DNA of 35,568 bases from JAGOPB01 sp964606295 (GCA_964606295.1 CAZSFR010000005.1:1-35568); one strand, 5' to 3'. Positions 7,783-14,706 are shown, counted from the stretch's first letter. Made by a program: numbers and translations. The notes: generated from the sequence alone by a model not told the origin.

Positions 7783-7854
7783 GTGTGTCTAGACACTCTC
7801 GAAGACATACTCGAGCAATTGGCTGGAGAAATTGAATATGAAATTGATTTATAA
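7783..7854 (+). pseudogene. Probable C-terminal remnant of a CorC/HlyC (CNNM-type) protein
   Basis: In frame straight after the helicase stop, the DNA reads VCLDTLEDILEQLAGEIEYE and then IDL-stop. The pattern TLED-(I/V)-LE-(E/Q)-(I/L)-(V/A)-GEI-xx-E-x-D is the highly conserved end of the CBS-pair in CorC/HlyC (DUF21) membrane proteins. No start codon and no rest of such a gene exist here, so this looks like the stump of a deleted gene. The match is short (about 18 residues) and made by eye. Confidence 0.45.
7785..7796. repeat. Perfect 12-bp palindrome
   Basis: GTGTCTAGACAC lies 2 bases after the helicase stop codon. With no loop it cannot form a good hairpin, so it is more likely a protein site or chance. 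Confidence 0.35.
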
Positions 7855-7893
7855 AAGATTCCGTGGATAGTATTGAAAAAAAGCATGCTTTGT

Positions 7894-7900
7894 GGGAGGA
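7894..7900 (+). promoter_or_regulatory. Shine-Dalgarno site GGGAGGA
   Basis: One of the few clear ribosome binding sites in the window. It lies 9 bases before the ATG at 7910 and decides the start against the upstream GTG at 7892. Confidence 0.6.
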
Positions 7901-7909
7901 TTTGTATAT

Positions 7910-8569
7910 ATGAAGAAAAAGCAAACAATAATTGCAATTGCCTCACTATTGGCACTTGGATTTATTATTTTTAATTATTCAAACAGAGAAGCTCTTGCAC
8001 CTATTCATGGTATCACTGTCTCTTCACCCGACGATATTGTTCTTGGGGCTGGGCAGAGTGTTGATACCAACGACGGCGAACTCTCGCTTTCATTCAATAC
8101 ATTAGTGAATGATTACCGTTGTCCTTTCGGTGCAGATTGTATTGAGTATGGTGCTGTTACGACCAACATCACACTTAGAACATCTGAGAAAACAGAAACT
8201 CTCAATTATGCCTCCGATGGTGTGCCGTTAGAATGGGGACGCTACAAGATTTCGATTGTTGATATTGCGCCGGAGGTAATGATGGGTAAAGTTATCGATC
8301 CCAACGATTATGTTGTTTCTTTTCATATTGATAAGACGCCTTTAGACTTTGTGAAAGAGCCAGATGATACGATAACGAAAAATACTGGCACAGACTGTCT
8401 TGCAAAAGGGGGAACATGGGACGGAGAGTTCCGTGAATGCCTCGATATCAATCAAAATGCATGTGTGGAAATCAGCGGAATCTGGAATGAGTGCGCATCT
8501 GCTTGTCGCAATGACCCGAAAGAAGAAATGTGTACAATGCAATGTGTCCTCGTCTGCGAGGTGAAATAG
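7910..8569 (+). CDS. Secreted or anchored Cys-rich protein of unknown function
   Basis: 219-aa exported protein starting at the ATG served by a Shine-Dalgarno site. Residues 1-22 are a hydrophobic signal or anchor segment (MKKKQT, then a run of aliphatic residues). The middle contains DYRCPFGADCIEYG, resembling the DSRCP-x3-C motif of a widespread group of small secreted bacterial proteins. The last ~55 residues hold eight Cys, including KGGTWDGEFREC and MQCVLVCEVK, which suggests a disulphide-rich module. No enzymatic motif is visible. The Cys-rich tail fits with the DsbB/thioredoxin pair encoded at 15.4-16.5 kb, which could oxidise it; that link is inference. Confidence 0.75.
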   Translation: MKKKQTIIAIASLLALGFIIFNYSNREALAPIHGITVSSPDDIVLGAGQSVDTNDGELSLSFNTLVNDYRCPFGADCIEYGAVTTNITLRTSEKTETLNYASDGVPLEWGRYKISIVDIAPEVMMGKVIDPNDYVVSFHIDKTPLDFVKEPDDTITKNTGTDCLAKGGTWDGEFRECLDINQNACVEISGIWNECASACRNDPKEEMCTMQCVLVCEVK

Positions 8570-8604
8570 TGGAAAGACACTAGGCAGACATGGGAGTAGT
8601 GTTG

Positions 8605-8610
8605 TATAAT
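8605..8610 (+). promoter_or_regulatory. -10 box of the SWIB gene
   Basis: TATAAT located 38 bases before the ATG of the SWIB gene, in a short intergenic stretch after the Cys-rich protein gene. No convincing -35 box. Confidence 0.45.
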
Positions 8611-8648
8611 GAATGGAGAAGAGTTTATCATTAATTTAAGCAATAATT

Positions 8649-8906
8649 ATGCCAGCAAAAGCTAACTCAGCGTTTATGAAGCCAATGAAGATAAGCGATG
8701 ACCTCGCGGCTGTCGTCGGAAAGGGTCCGATGCCTCGCAGTGAAGTCGTCAAAGCTCTCTGGATCTACATCAAGAAGAACAATCTTCAGGATCCGAAGAA
8801 TAAACGAAACATTGTAGCCGACGAAAATTTGAAGAAAGTATTTGGAGGAAAAGAAGTGGTCAACATGTTTGAAATGACAAAGCTTATTTCAAAACACCTT
8901 TCATAA
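8649..8906 (+). CDS. SWIB/MDM2-domain miniprotein
   Basis: 85-aa protein consisting of one SWIB domain. Characteristic stretches are LAAVVGKGPMPRSEVVKALW (residues 19-38), IKKNNLQDPKNKRNI (about 41-55) and the closing DENLKKVFGGKEVVNMFEM. SWIB domains are best known from eukaryotic chromatin remodellers and as fusions in Chlamydia; stand-alone bacterial copies are also seen in CPR genomes. The function is unknown, with a nucleoid or topoisomerase partner often suspected. The gene is monocistronic, with its own -10 box and a strong terminator. Confidence 0.92.
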   Translation: MPAKANSAFMKPMKISDDLAAVVGKGPMPRSEVVKALWIYIKKNNLQDPKNKRNIVADENLKKVFGGKEVVNMFEMTKLISKHLS

Positions 8907-8935
8907 GGATGTTAGCAAGAAAGAAATAGAGTATG

Positions 8936-8970
8936 AGAAAGAGCGCGGGCCAAAGGCCCGCGCTCTTTCT
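8936..8970. terminator. Strong hairpin terminator after SWIB
   Basis: Perfect 16-bp stem AGAAAGAGCGCGGGCC / GGCCCGCGCTCTTTCT with loop AAA, followed by pyrimidine-rich sequence. Confidence 0.85.
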
Positions 8971-9055
8971 CTTTCCTCCTTACCGCTTGCTATTTAACCA
9001 ATAAAAGATTAATATTTTTAAATATATTACTCATAAACTAATTTGTACACATATT

Positions 9056-9598
9056 ATGGCTTATTTTGACAAAAGCGGAGATCGGGGAGGGAGAAAAGGT
9101 GGATTTGGTAGCGGAGGAGGACGTGATGGCGGACGCCCAAGTTTTCCTAAGAAAAGCTGGGGGGATAAAAGAGGGGGAAGCTCTGATACTGTCATGCACA
9201 AAGCAGTTTGCAGTGAATGTGGTAAAACGTGCGAAGTACCATTTCGACCGACAGGAGATAAGCCTGTGTATTGCAAAGATTGTTTCGGAGAAAAGAAAAG
9301 CGCTGGGTTTCGTGACAGTGCACCAAAACGTGAGTACGCATCAGATAGGATATCTGCCAAGCCAGCATATGTAGCGAATACATCAAGCAGAAGTGAAGGG
9401 GTAAATAATGACACAAAGAAACAACTTGATGCGTTGAATGCAAAGCTTGATCGTCTTATAAGTGCAGTTGAGGGGCTCTCTCGTGCGAAAGCACCAGAGA
9501 CAAATCAAATTGCAAAACCTGTTACTTCTACTAAACCATCAGTCAAAATCGCGAAGAAGCCAGCTCCCAAGAAAGTAGTTAAAAAAGCGAAAAAGTAG
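9056..9598 (+). CDS. Gly/Arg-rich protein with CxxC-CxxC zinc ribbon
   Basis: 180-aa protein. Residues 1-45 are Gly/Arg-rich and disordered (GGRKGGFGSGGGRDGG). A zinc ribbon at 50-78 has C52-x2-C55, C59 and C73-x2-C76 in the pattern CSECGKTCEVPF...YCKDCF, matching the probable zinc-ribbon family common in CPR bacteria and archaea. A short amphipathic helix (about 120-145) and a Lys/Ala/Pro-rich basic tail ending KKAKK follow. Both tails favour RNA binding, as does the similar RGG-like tail on the DEAD-box helicase. An RNA-binding or ribosome-associated role is inference. The upstream 80 bases are very AT-rich without a clear promoter. Confidence 0.85.
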   Translation: MAYFDKSGDRGGRKGGFGSGGGRDGGRPSFPKKSWGDKRGGSSDTVMHKAVCSECGKTCEVPFRPTGDKPVYCKDCFGEKKSAGFRDSAPKREYASDRISAKPAYVANTSSRSEGVNNDTKKQLDALNAKLDRLISAVEGLSRAKAPETNQIAKPVTSTKPSVKIAKKPAPKKVVKKAKK

Positions 9599-9602
9599 GT
9601 TA

Positions 9603-9630
9603 CTGACAAATTTTTTGCATGGGTTAGAAT
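9603..9630 (+). promoter_or_regulatory. Promoter of the 9.6-kb candidate small RNA
   Basis: CTGACA (9603-9608), a 16-base spacer and TAGAAT (9625-9630), starting 4 bases after the zinc-ribbon gene stop. Confidence 0.6.
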
Positions 9631-9636
9631 GCAATT

Positions 9637-9795
9637 AATAGATGAGTATTTTTTTGAACACTACTATCAGTAAGTGTTTGGGTTTGATAACCAGCCGCAA
9701 CTACCTGCTTTATTTCGGCAATAAAATATAAGGGTAATTGGGTTTTCAAATTAACCAGAATTGGTCTCTCTCGAGATACGCCTGGTTTTTTATTT
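9637..9795 (+). ncRNA. Candidate structured small RNA
   Basis: About 160 bases between a good promoter and a terminator with no convincing protein. Predicted helices in order are AACACT/AGTGTT (9657-9662 with 9673-9678), GGTT/AACC (9681-9684 with 9689-9692), TTTATT/AATAAA (about 9710-9725) and the terminator stem AACCAG/CTGGTT (9753-9758 with 9782-9787) followed by six T. A 29-codon ORF (9642-9731) is the alternative reading but has no family resemblance. I recognise no known RNA family. Confidence 0.45.
9753..9792 (+). terminator. Terminator of the 9.6-kb candidate small RNA
   Basis: AACCAG / CTGGTT stem with a long 23-base apical region that has its own weak pairings, followed by TTTTTT. 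Confidence 0.55.
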
Positions 9796-9824
9796 CTACA
9801 CATAAACATGAGTATGGTGGATTG

Positions 9825-9833
9825 TGTTACAAT
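9825..9833 (+). promoter_or_regulatory. Extended -10 box (TGT-TACAAT) of the 9840 gene
   Basis: Ends exactly 6 bases before the ATG at 9840. It supports this start over the upstream in-frame ATG at 9738, which lies inside the candidate small RNA terminator region. Confidence 0.6.
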
Positions 9834-9839
9834 GTGATA

Positions 9840-10385
9840 ATGAATACAAATAGAACTCTTATATCAGTTCTCATCATTCTAGCAGTTGTTGTTGGGATAT
9901 ACTTTTTTTTCAAGTCAGAGAAAATCGCAGTTTCACCATATAAAAGTACTGACACGACCGGTGAAGAAGCAGATACTATAAGCCTCTGCTTTTACTATGA
10001 AAAGCTTGCTGACCGCGGGCAAAGCGATATAGCGTGGCTCAAACTCAATCTCACAGGAGATGAGGTGGCAGGAGAGTTTCAAAATATTCCTGTAGAGAAA
10101 GATAAGAAAATTGGCATATTTGACGGAACGGTTGGTCCTTTGGATCCGATAGCAATGGCGCGAACGGCGGATGTGTGGTGGCATTCAGAAGCAGAAGGAA
10201 TGAACGTCACAGAGCAATTAAAAATAGTATTCGGTGAAGGAAATGCGACTGTCGGCTTCGGTGAGATGGTTGATAGGGGAGACGGTGTCTATGTATACAA
10301 AGATATTTCCAATTTATATTATATTCCTTCGATGAGCGATGTTGCATGTCAGGAACTTGATGATAAAATAACAATAGGTAAATAA
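9840..10385 (+). CDS. Membrane-anchored hypothetical protein, CPR type
   Basis: 181-aa protein with one N-terminal transmembrane segment (about 7-25: LISVLIILAVVVGIYFFF) and an extracytoplasmic beta-rich domain. Recognisable stretches are SLCFYYE, LKLNLTGDEVAGEFQ and DVWWHSEAEGMNVTEQ. I recall similar LxLxxxGxxVxGxxxxxPxEKD proteins from Parcubacteria, but no function is established. The start at 9840 is chosen because of the extended -10 box 6 bases upstream and because the extra 34 residues of the longer frame look non-coding. Confidence 0.75.
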   Translation: MNTNRTLISVLIILAVVVGIYFFFKSEKIAVSPYKSTDTTGEEADTISLCFYYEKLADRGQSDIAWLKLNLTGDEVAGEFQNIPVEKDKKIGIFDGTVGPLDPIAMARTADVWWHSEAEGMNVTEQLKIVFGEGNATVGFGEMVDRGDGVYVYKDISNLYYIPSMSDVACQELDDKITIGK

Positions 10386-10432
10386 TCGTGGTAACATTGT
10401 CGAGTATTAATAACTTATAATCTCACTTATAT

Positions 10433-10492
10433 ATGGCAAAAGGAATGTCACACAAAAAAGAGAAGAAGAAGCCAAAAAAGGCAAAAAAATAA
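10433..10492 (+). CDS. 19-aa Lys-rich mini-protein
   Basis: MAKGMSHKKEKKKPKKAKK: ten of nineteen residues are Lys, with His and one Glu. It sits alone between a perfect TATAAT (10416-10421, 11 bases before the ATG) and a terminator hairpin (10501-10541), a complete transcription unit with nothing else in it. Very basic peptides of this size can bind RNA or the ribosome; no family is assigned. The possibility that the transcript works as RNA remains open. Confidence 0.55.
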   Translation: MAKGMSHKKEKKKPKKAKK

Positions 10493-10500
10493 AGTAACAC

Positions 10501-10541
10501 ACCATCGTTTTGATTTCTACAATCAAGCGATGTTGTTTTTT
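10501..10541 (+). terminator. Terminator after the Lys-rich mini-gene
   Basis: Hairpin CATCG...TTGATT-TCTAC-AATCAA...CGATG with a small internal mismatch, followed by a T-rich tract. Confidence 0.75.
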
Positions 10542-10557
10542 AAGCAGAATGTAAATA

Positions 10558-10566
10558 TGCTATTGT
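10558..10566 (+). promoter_or_regulatory. Extended -10 box (TGC-TATTGT) of the flavoprotein gene
   Basis: Ends 6 bases before the ATG at 10573, the common leaderless spacing. An internal ATG at 10597 has a GGAG six bases upstream, so two starts are possible. Confidence 0.5.
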
Positions 10567-10572
10567 ACTCAT

Positions 10573-11823
10573 ATGAAAGGTAATACGGAGAAGGATATGT
10601 ATGACGTGATTGTGGTTGGCGGTGGCGCATCAGGCATGATGGCGGCTGGTATTGCTGGGCGTCGTGGCAAGCGCGTACTTATCCTTGAGAAAAATAAAGA
10701 ACTTGGTGAGAAACTCAAAATATCTGGGGGCGGTCGGTGCAACATTACCAACGCAGAACCAGACATGAGGAAGTTTTTGGAGCACTACGGAAAAGCAGAT
10801 CAATTTTTGTTTTCTTCATTTTCAAAATTTAGCTCCAAAGATACGTTTTCATTTTTTGAGAATCTAGGCCTTCCTCTTGTTGTTCAAGCACGACAACGTG
10901 CATTTCCACATACAGAAAAGGCACACGATGTTTACAAAACACTTTTGAGATATCTGAACGACTGCAATGTCACAATAAAATCAAAGTCAAAAGTAACGAA
11001 AATATTGGCAAAAAACGGAGAAATCAGCGGTGTCGTTGCCGGCGAGAAGACGTACACTGCAACATCATACATTTTGTCTACTGGAGGAGTGTCACATCCT
11101 GAAACAGGTTCAACAGGGGATGGATTTGCGTGGCTCCGCGACGTGGGGCACAAAGTAGAAAATCCAACCCCTACAATAGTGCCGTTGCGAGTCTCAGACG
11201 CATGGGTAAAGTCTCTTGCTGGGGTTTCTCTCACATTTATGAAAATCACTTTTTATGTTGATGGAGTAAAAAAGTTTGTGAAAAAAGGAAAGATACTTTT
11301 CACACATTTTGGACTTTCTGGCCCACTTATTTTGAATTCAGCCAAAGATGTTGCTGATCTTCTCCATACCGGAATCGTGACAGCAACGATAGATGCATTT
11401 CCTGAAACAGATCTTGGTGCTCTCGAAAAAAAAATAGTACGCATTTTTGATAGCAACAAAAACAAAATGCTTAAAAATATATTTGACCAGATCACACCTG
11501 AAGGAATAAGCGATGCGGTACTTTCGCTGGTAACTGTCCTTCCGGATACGAAAGTACATAGCGTAACACGAGAAGAAAGAAAGGAGATTGTTCACACCCT
11601 AAAAGCTCTTCCGGTCAACATAGTCGGACTGATGGGTTTTGATAGAGCTGTTGTCGCAGACGGCGGAGTGTCGTTGAATGAGATTGATACCAAAACGATG
11701 CAATCTTTGTTGTACACGAACCTTTACATTACAGGTGATTTGCTTCATATCAATAGGCCGTCTGGTGGTTATTCGCTTCAGCTCTGCTGGACAACAGGTT
11801 ACGTAGCAGGAGAGAACGCCTAA
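10573..11823 (+). CDS. FAD/NAD(P)-dependent oxidoreductase, HI0933/YhiN family
   Basis: 416-aa flavoprotein of the HI0933/YhiN family, whose substrate is not established. The dinucleotide-binding motif GGGASG is at 16-21 and ends in the ribose-binding acid ILEKN (37-41). The family signature SGGGRCNITN is at 51-60. ILSTGGVSHPETGSTGDG near 172-190 and the C-terminal FAD-contacting YITGDLLHINRPSGGYSLQ complete the family pattern; the usual LDxxGxxGGYN is altered to LLHINRPSGGYS. FAD for this enzyme could come from the riboflavin kinase encoded at 17.4 kb. The start is 10573 by promoter spacing, or 10597 by Shine-Dalgarno. Confidence 0.92.
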   Translation: MKGNTEKDMYDVIVVGGGASGMMAAGIAGRRGKRVLILEKNKELGEKLKISGGGRCNITNAEPDMRKFLEHYGKADQFLFSSFSKFSSKDTFSFFENLGLPLVVQARQRAFPHTEKAHDVYKTLLRYLNDCNVTIKSKSKVTKILAKNGEISGVVAGEKTYTATSYILSTGGVSHPETGSTGDGFAWLRDVGHKVENPTPTIVPLRVSDAWVKSLAGVSLTFMKITFYVDGVKKFVKKGKILFTHFGLSGPLILNSAKDVADLLHTGIVTATIDAFPETDLGALEKKIVRIFDSNKNKMLKNIFDQITPEGISDAVLSLVTVLPDTKVHSVTREERKEIVHTLKALPVNIVGLMGFDRAVVADGGVSLNEIDTKTMQSLLYTNLYITGDLLHINRPSGGYSLQLCWTTGYVAGENA

Positions 11824-11830
11824 TCTTTCA

Positions 11831-11839
11831 TGGTACAAT
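11831..11839 (+). promoter_or_regulatory. Extended -10 box (TGG-TACAAT) of the 11846 gene
   Basis: Ends exactly 6 bases before the ATG at 11846, in the 22-base gap after the flavoprotein stop. Confidence 0.6.
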
Positions 11840-11845
11840 TTTCTC

Positions 11846-12448
11846 ATGGAGCAATTTAAGAAAGATGAGGTCACGTTGTTTCGTAGACTCAAAACACCAG
11901 CGCAAGTACAGGATTTCCTGAATTCTATTCCAATCAATTTTGAAAATAAAGGCGAAACGTGCAAATCCCCGCTTCGTGTCATGCGGACGAAAAGTGCTCA
12001 CTGTATGGAAGGTGCAATGCTCGGCGCATACATTCTTTCCCTCCACGGACACAAACCGCAACTGTTGGATCTCAAGGGAAGCAGAGGAGACTATGACCAC
12101 GTTGTTGTACTTTTCAAACAATACGGCCACTGGGGTGCATTATCAAAGACAAACCACGCAGTGCTTCGTTACAGAGAACCCATATACAAGACGTTGCGCG
12201 AGCTTGTGTTGTCGTATTTTCATGAATATTTCAAAGATAATGGTCAAAAGACGCTCGTTGCGTACTCAAAACCTTTTAGGCTCGACCGTTTTGGTAAAGA
12301 ATGGATAACGTCTCAACTAGATTTGTGGGAAATTGATCGAGCGCTTGATCGAAGTCAACATATGAAATTCTTACCGAAAGGAATTCACTTGCGTAAGGCA
12401 GACAAAATCGAGAGGAAAATGGGGAAAATCATCGAGTGGAAAGAATAG
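11846..12448 (+). CDS. Conserved hypothetical, probable transglutaminase-like fold
   Basis: 200-aa soluble protein. The segments SAHCMEGAML (50-59, Cys53) and DYDHVVVLF (82-90, His85) are spaced and framed like the Cys and His of transglutaminase/papain-like proteins. Further conserved-looking stretches are GALSKTNHAVLRYREP and SYFHEYF. There is no signal peptide or membrane segment. I recognise the overall pattern as a widespread conserved hypothetical family but know no assigned reaction; a thiol-dependent amide chemistry is inferred from the Cys-His arrangement only. The gene has its own -10 box, and the next gene follows after 21 bases. Confidence 0.75.
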   Translation: MEQFKKDEVTLFRRLKTPAQVQDFLNSIPINFENKGETCKSPLRVMRTKSAHCMEGAMLGAYILSLHGHKPQLLDLKGSRGDYDHVVVLFKQYGHWGALSKTNHAVLRYREPIYKTLRELVLSYFHEYFKDNGQKTLVAYSKPFRLDRFGKEWITSQLDLWEIDRALDRSQHMKFLPKGIHLRKADKIERKMGKIIEWKE

Positions 12449-12454
12449 GGAAAG

Positions 12455-12463
12455 TGCTATAAT
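12455..12463 (+). promoter_or_regulatory. Extended -10 box (TGC-TATAAT) of the TMEM175-like gene
   Basis: Perfect TGCTATAAT ending 6 bases before the ATG at 12470. Confidence 0.7.
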
Positions 12464-12469
12464 TAAAAT

Positions 12470-13105
12470 ATGAAACAACAACGACTCGAACAGCTTGCAG
12501 ACGGCATTTTTTCCATCGTTATGACGTTACTCGTCCTTGAAATTCATGTACCTAGTCTTTCTCCGAGCGCAGACAATATTGCACTTTTATATGCTCTGAA
12601 ATCACTGCTACCACTTTTCTTAAGCTACATTCTTTCCTTCACCCTTCTCTTTTCGTATTGGAGAAGTCATCACTACATCATGTCCGTCTTTGCACACAAC
12701 ATAGACCATCGTTTAGTCAACATCAATGCAATTTTTTTCTTCCTCGTTGCGTTGGTGCCGTTCACGTCACATTTACTTGGTGCCTTTAGTACTTCTACAC
12801 TCGCGATTATCGTATTTGCACTACAGTTCATACTTATCGGACTGACGATGCTATGGATGCGAAATTATGCAGAGAAATCGGACACAATAGCGAATTCTCC
12901 TTACACTCAAATCGAGAGACGACACGCATACACCAGAATGGTTTTTCCTATCATTTGTGGACTGGTGGCAATTTTAGTTTCATTTTTTAGTACACAGCTT
13001 GCATTATTTCTCTTCACTGTTGGTATTATATTTAACCTATCTAAACGCTCGACGCATTTTATTTTCGGCATAATGTCTATTTTTGTTCCTAAATGGAAGG
13101 AATAA
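12470..13105 (+). CDS. TMEM175/DUF1211-family membrane protein (putative K+ channel)
   Basis: 211-aa membrane protein with about six transmembrane segments. TM1 begins with RLEQLADGIFSIVMTLLVLEI (residues 5 onward), the TMEM175 pattern R-x3-FSD-x3-I-x2-TLLVL with FSD replaced by LAD. Bacterial TMEM175 proteins form tetrameric potassium-permeable channels; the altered FSD could change gating or selectivity. WRSHHYIMS follows TM2, as in the family. Its 3' end overlaps the mutY-like gene by 13 bases, so the two are probably translated from one mRNA. Confidence 0.88.
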   Translation: MKQQRLEQLADGIFSIVMTLLVLEIHVPSLSPSADNIALLYALKSLLPLFLSYILSFTLLFSYWRSHHYIMSVFAHNIDHRLVNINAIFFFLVALVPFTSHLLGAFSTSTLAIIVFALQFILIGLTMLWMRNYAEKSDTIANSPYTQIERRHAYTRMVFPIICGLVAILVSFFSTQLALFLFTVGIIFNLSKRSTHFIFGIMSIFVPKWKE

Positions 13106-13908
13106 AGCTTTTTCAAAACCTCGTATGGAAGTGGCATGCGAAAAACAAACGCGACCTTCCGTGGCGTCATACACACGCTCCCTACAAGATCTGGGTGTCT
13201 GAGGTCATGCTCCAACAAACAGGAGTATTGCGTGTGATACCAAAATATAATTCTTTCATCAAGAAGTTTCGGACAGTGAAAGCACTTTCAAAAGCATCGC
13301 CACGTGACGTTTTAGAAGAATGGAGTGGTCTTGGGTACAATCGTCGCGCGCTCAACCTTCTACTAGGTGCGAAAGAGGTGATGAAAAATCACAATGGTAA
13401 ACTTCCAAAATCACACGTTGAATTAGTAAAGCTTCATAGTATCGGAGAGTATACTGCAGGAGCAATCAGGGTGTTTGCGTGGAATACTTCGGATACTCTC
13501 GTTGAAACGAACATACGAGCAGTTTTCATTCATCATTTTTTTTCGAATACTAAAAGGAAAATTGACGACAAAACAATAAGGAAACTTGTTCGAGAGACCG
13601 TTGATCAAGAAAATCCTCGTTGCTGGTACACCGCTCTCATGGATTATGGGAGCTATTTGAAGCGTGAGCAAAAAGTTTTGGTGAGTCGCGCAAAGTCATA
13701 CAAACCGCAATCGGCATTCAAAGGTTCCAATAGGGAAGCGCGAGGTGCGATTGTAAAGCTCATACTTGAGAAGGGAAGTATCGCAGAAGAAGATCAAACA
13801 GCGGTCCGACTTTTCGGCAAAACGAGAGTGACGACAGCGCTAACAGGGCTTTTGAATGAAGGGATACTTTTTCGAAAAGGTAATCGTTACATTCTCGCTC
13901 GATACTAG
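13093..13908 (+). CDS. mutY: MutY-like A/G-specific adenine glycosylase, cluster-less
   Basis: 271-aa HhH-GPD DNA glycosylase. MutY features are LPWRHTHAPYKIWVSEVMLQ near 22-41 with catalytic Glu37, QQT at 41-43 and GLGYNRRA near 79-86. The hairpin-helix-hairpin LHSIGEYTAGAI is at 114-125, with H in place of the usual Pro of LPGVG. The second catalytic position, Asp138 in E. coli MutY (LDGN), is Glu here (VETN, Glu138). The four Cys of the iron-sulphur cluster expected after MDYGSYLK are absent, and the C-terminal NUDIX-like domain is replaced by a short winged-helix-like segment (about 210-271). It is probably still a base-excision glycosylase, but its chemistry needs testing. Confidence 0.85.
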   Translation: MEGIKLFQNLVWKWHAKNKRDLPWRHTHAPYKIWVSEVMLQQTGVLRVIPKYNSFIKKFRTVKALSKASPRDVLEEWSGLGYNRRALNLLLGAKEVMKNHNGKLPKSHVELVKLHSIGEYTAGAIRVFAWNTSDTLVETNIRAVFIHHFFSNTKRKIDDKTIRKLVRETVDQENPRCWYTALMDYGSYLKREQKVLVSRAKSYKPQSAFKGSNREARGAIVKLILEKGSIAEEDQTAVRLFGKTRVTTALTGLLNEGILFRKGNRYILARY

Positions 13909-13931
13909 TGGAAGTGAAAATAATGAAGTGT

Positions 13932-14651
13932 TTAGTGTCCGTGTGGAATAAGGAGAAGAGCAAGAGTCAAAAGACCAGCACCAATGATAAATCCGAGAAC
14001 TGTCCTTTTTGTCCATCGAACATGCAATAGGTCAGTTCCTATTTTCCAAGCTATTATTCCGGCTGAGAAAACAATAAGTATGTATTCGAGCGCCTCGGCG
14101 TGTCGCAGAAAATATCCAAGAATAAGGCTGAGAGAGATAAAGAATGAGATAACGAGAGCTCTTTTTGCAGAGAGTCCGCTTTCCACGAGAAGTATTTGCT
14201 GTCCCGCCTGTTGAATCATTTGATGTCCCATAACACCTGCAAGTGAAATCAAACCAACAGTCTCACTAATACTAAAACCTGCTAGGATTGCAATTCCGTC
14301 GACAATATTATGAAAAAAATCTGAAACGAGGATTCTCCCGACACTCGCCCGCGTATGCCTATGATGTTTCTCTTCGCTCGTGTGGTGATGGTGAAATTCC
14401 TTCAAGACTATGCCGATGAAGATACTGATGACAAGTCCCACAGCAAACCACACAACCGCATTTCCCACACCACCTTGCTCTACCCCTTCTCGTAAGAGCA
14501 GAATCACAAGCGCACTATAAACACCGAGGCCAAAGCCTTGGACAACACTTGATTTGTAAAACGAATTGTTTCGAGGTAGAAAAAAGGCTATGGCCATCGG
14601 AAGGAGGCCTGCAATAAGGAGAGATAATATGCTAAGCGTTGTGACTGACAT
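13932..14651 (-). CDS. ZIP-family metal transporter
   Basis: 239-aa membrane protein with about eight transmembrane segments. ZIP hallmarks are a His-rich cytoplasmic loop at 86-99 (FHHHHTSEEKHHRH) between TM3 and TM4, and the TM4 metal motif HNIVDG at 114-119. In TM5 the canonical HExPxE is GHQMIQQ (H143), so the acidic ligands are Gln; this should disturb one of the two metal sites. ZIP proteins import or equilibrate Zn2+, Fe2+ or Mn2+. The gene is divergent from a Fur-family regulator across an intergenic region with two inverted repeats, which suggests metal-dependent control. Confidence 0.88.
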   Translation of the reverse strand: MSVTTLSILSLLIAGLLPMAIAFFLPRNNSFYKSSVVQGFGLGVYSALVILLLREGVEQGGVGNAVVWFAVGLVISIFIGIVLKEFHHHHTSEEKHHRHTRASVGRILVSDFFHNIVDGIAILAGFSISETVGLISLAGVMGHQMIQQAGQQILLVESGLSAKRALVISFFISLSLILGYFLRHAEALEYILIVFSAGIIAWKIGTDLLHVRWTKRTVLGFIIGAGLLTLALLLIPHGH

Positions 14652-14689
14652 ATGGGATCGAACAAGTTACTATAAATAATAATACTTTG

Positions 14690-14706
14690 ATATGGTGCGA
14701 CCATAT
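14690..14706. promoter_or_regulatory. Candidate operator: inverted repeat ATATGGT-GCG-ACCATAT
   Basis: Perfect 7-bp half-sites with a 3-base spacer, 38 bases upstream of the ZIP start. It lies where a promoter for the minus-strand ZIP gene would be. Confidence 0.5.

Noticed and set aside
9738..9839. N-terminal extension of the 9840 gene
   Set aside because: It would run through a terminator hairpin and lacks coding character; the extended -10 box and hydrophobic start favour 9840.
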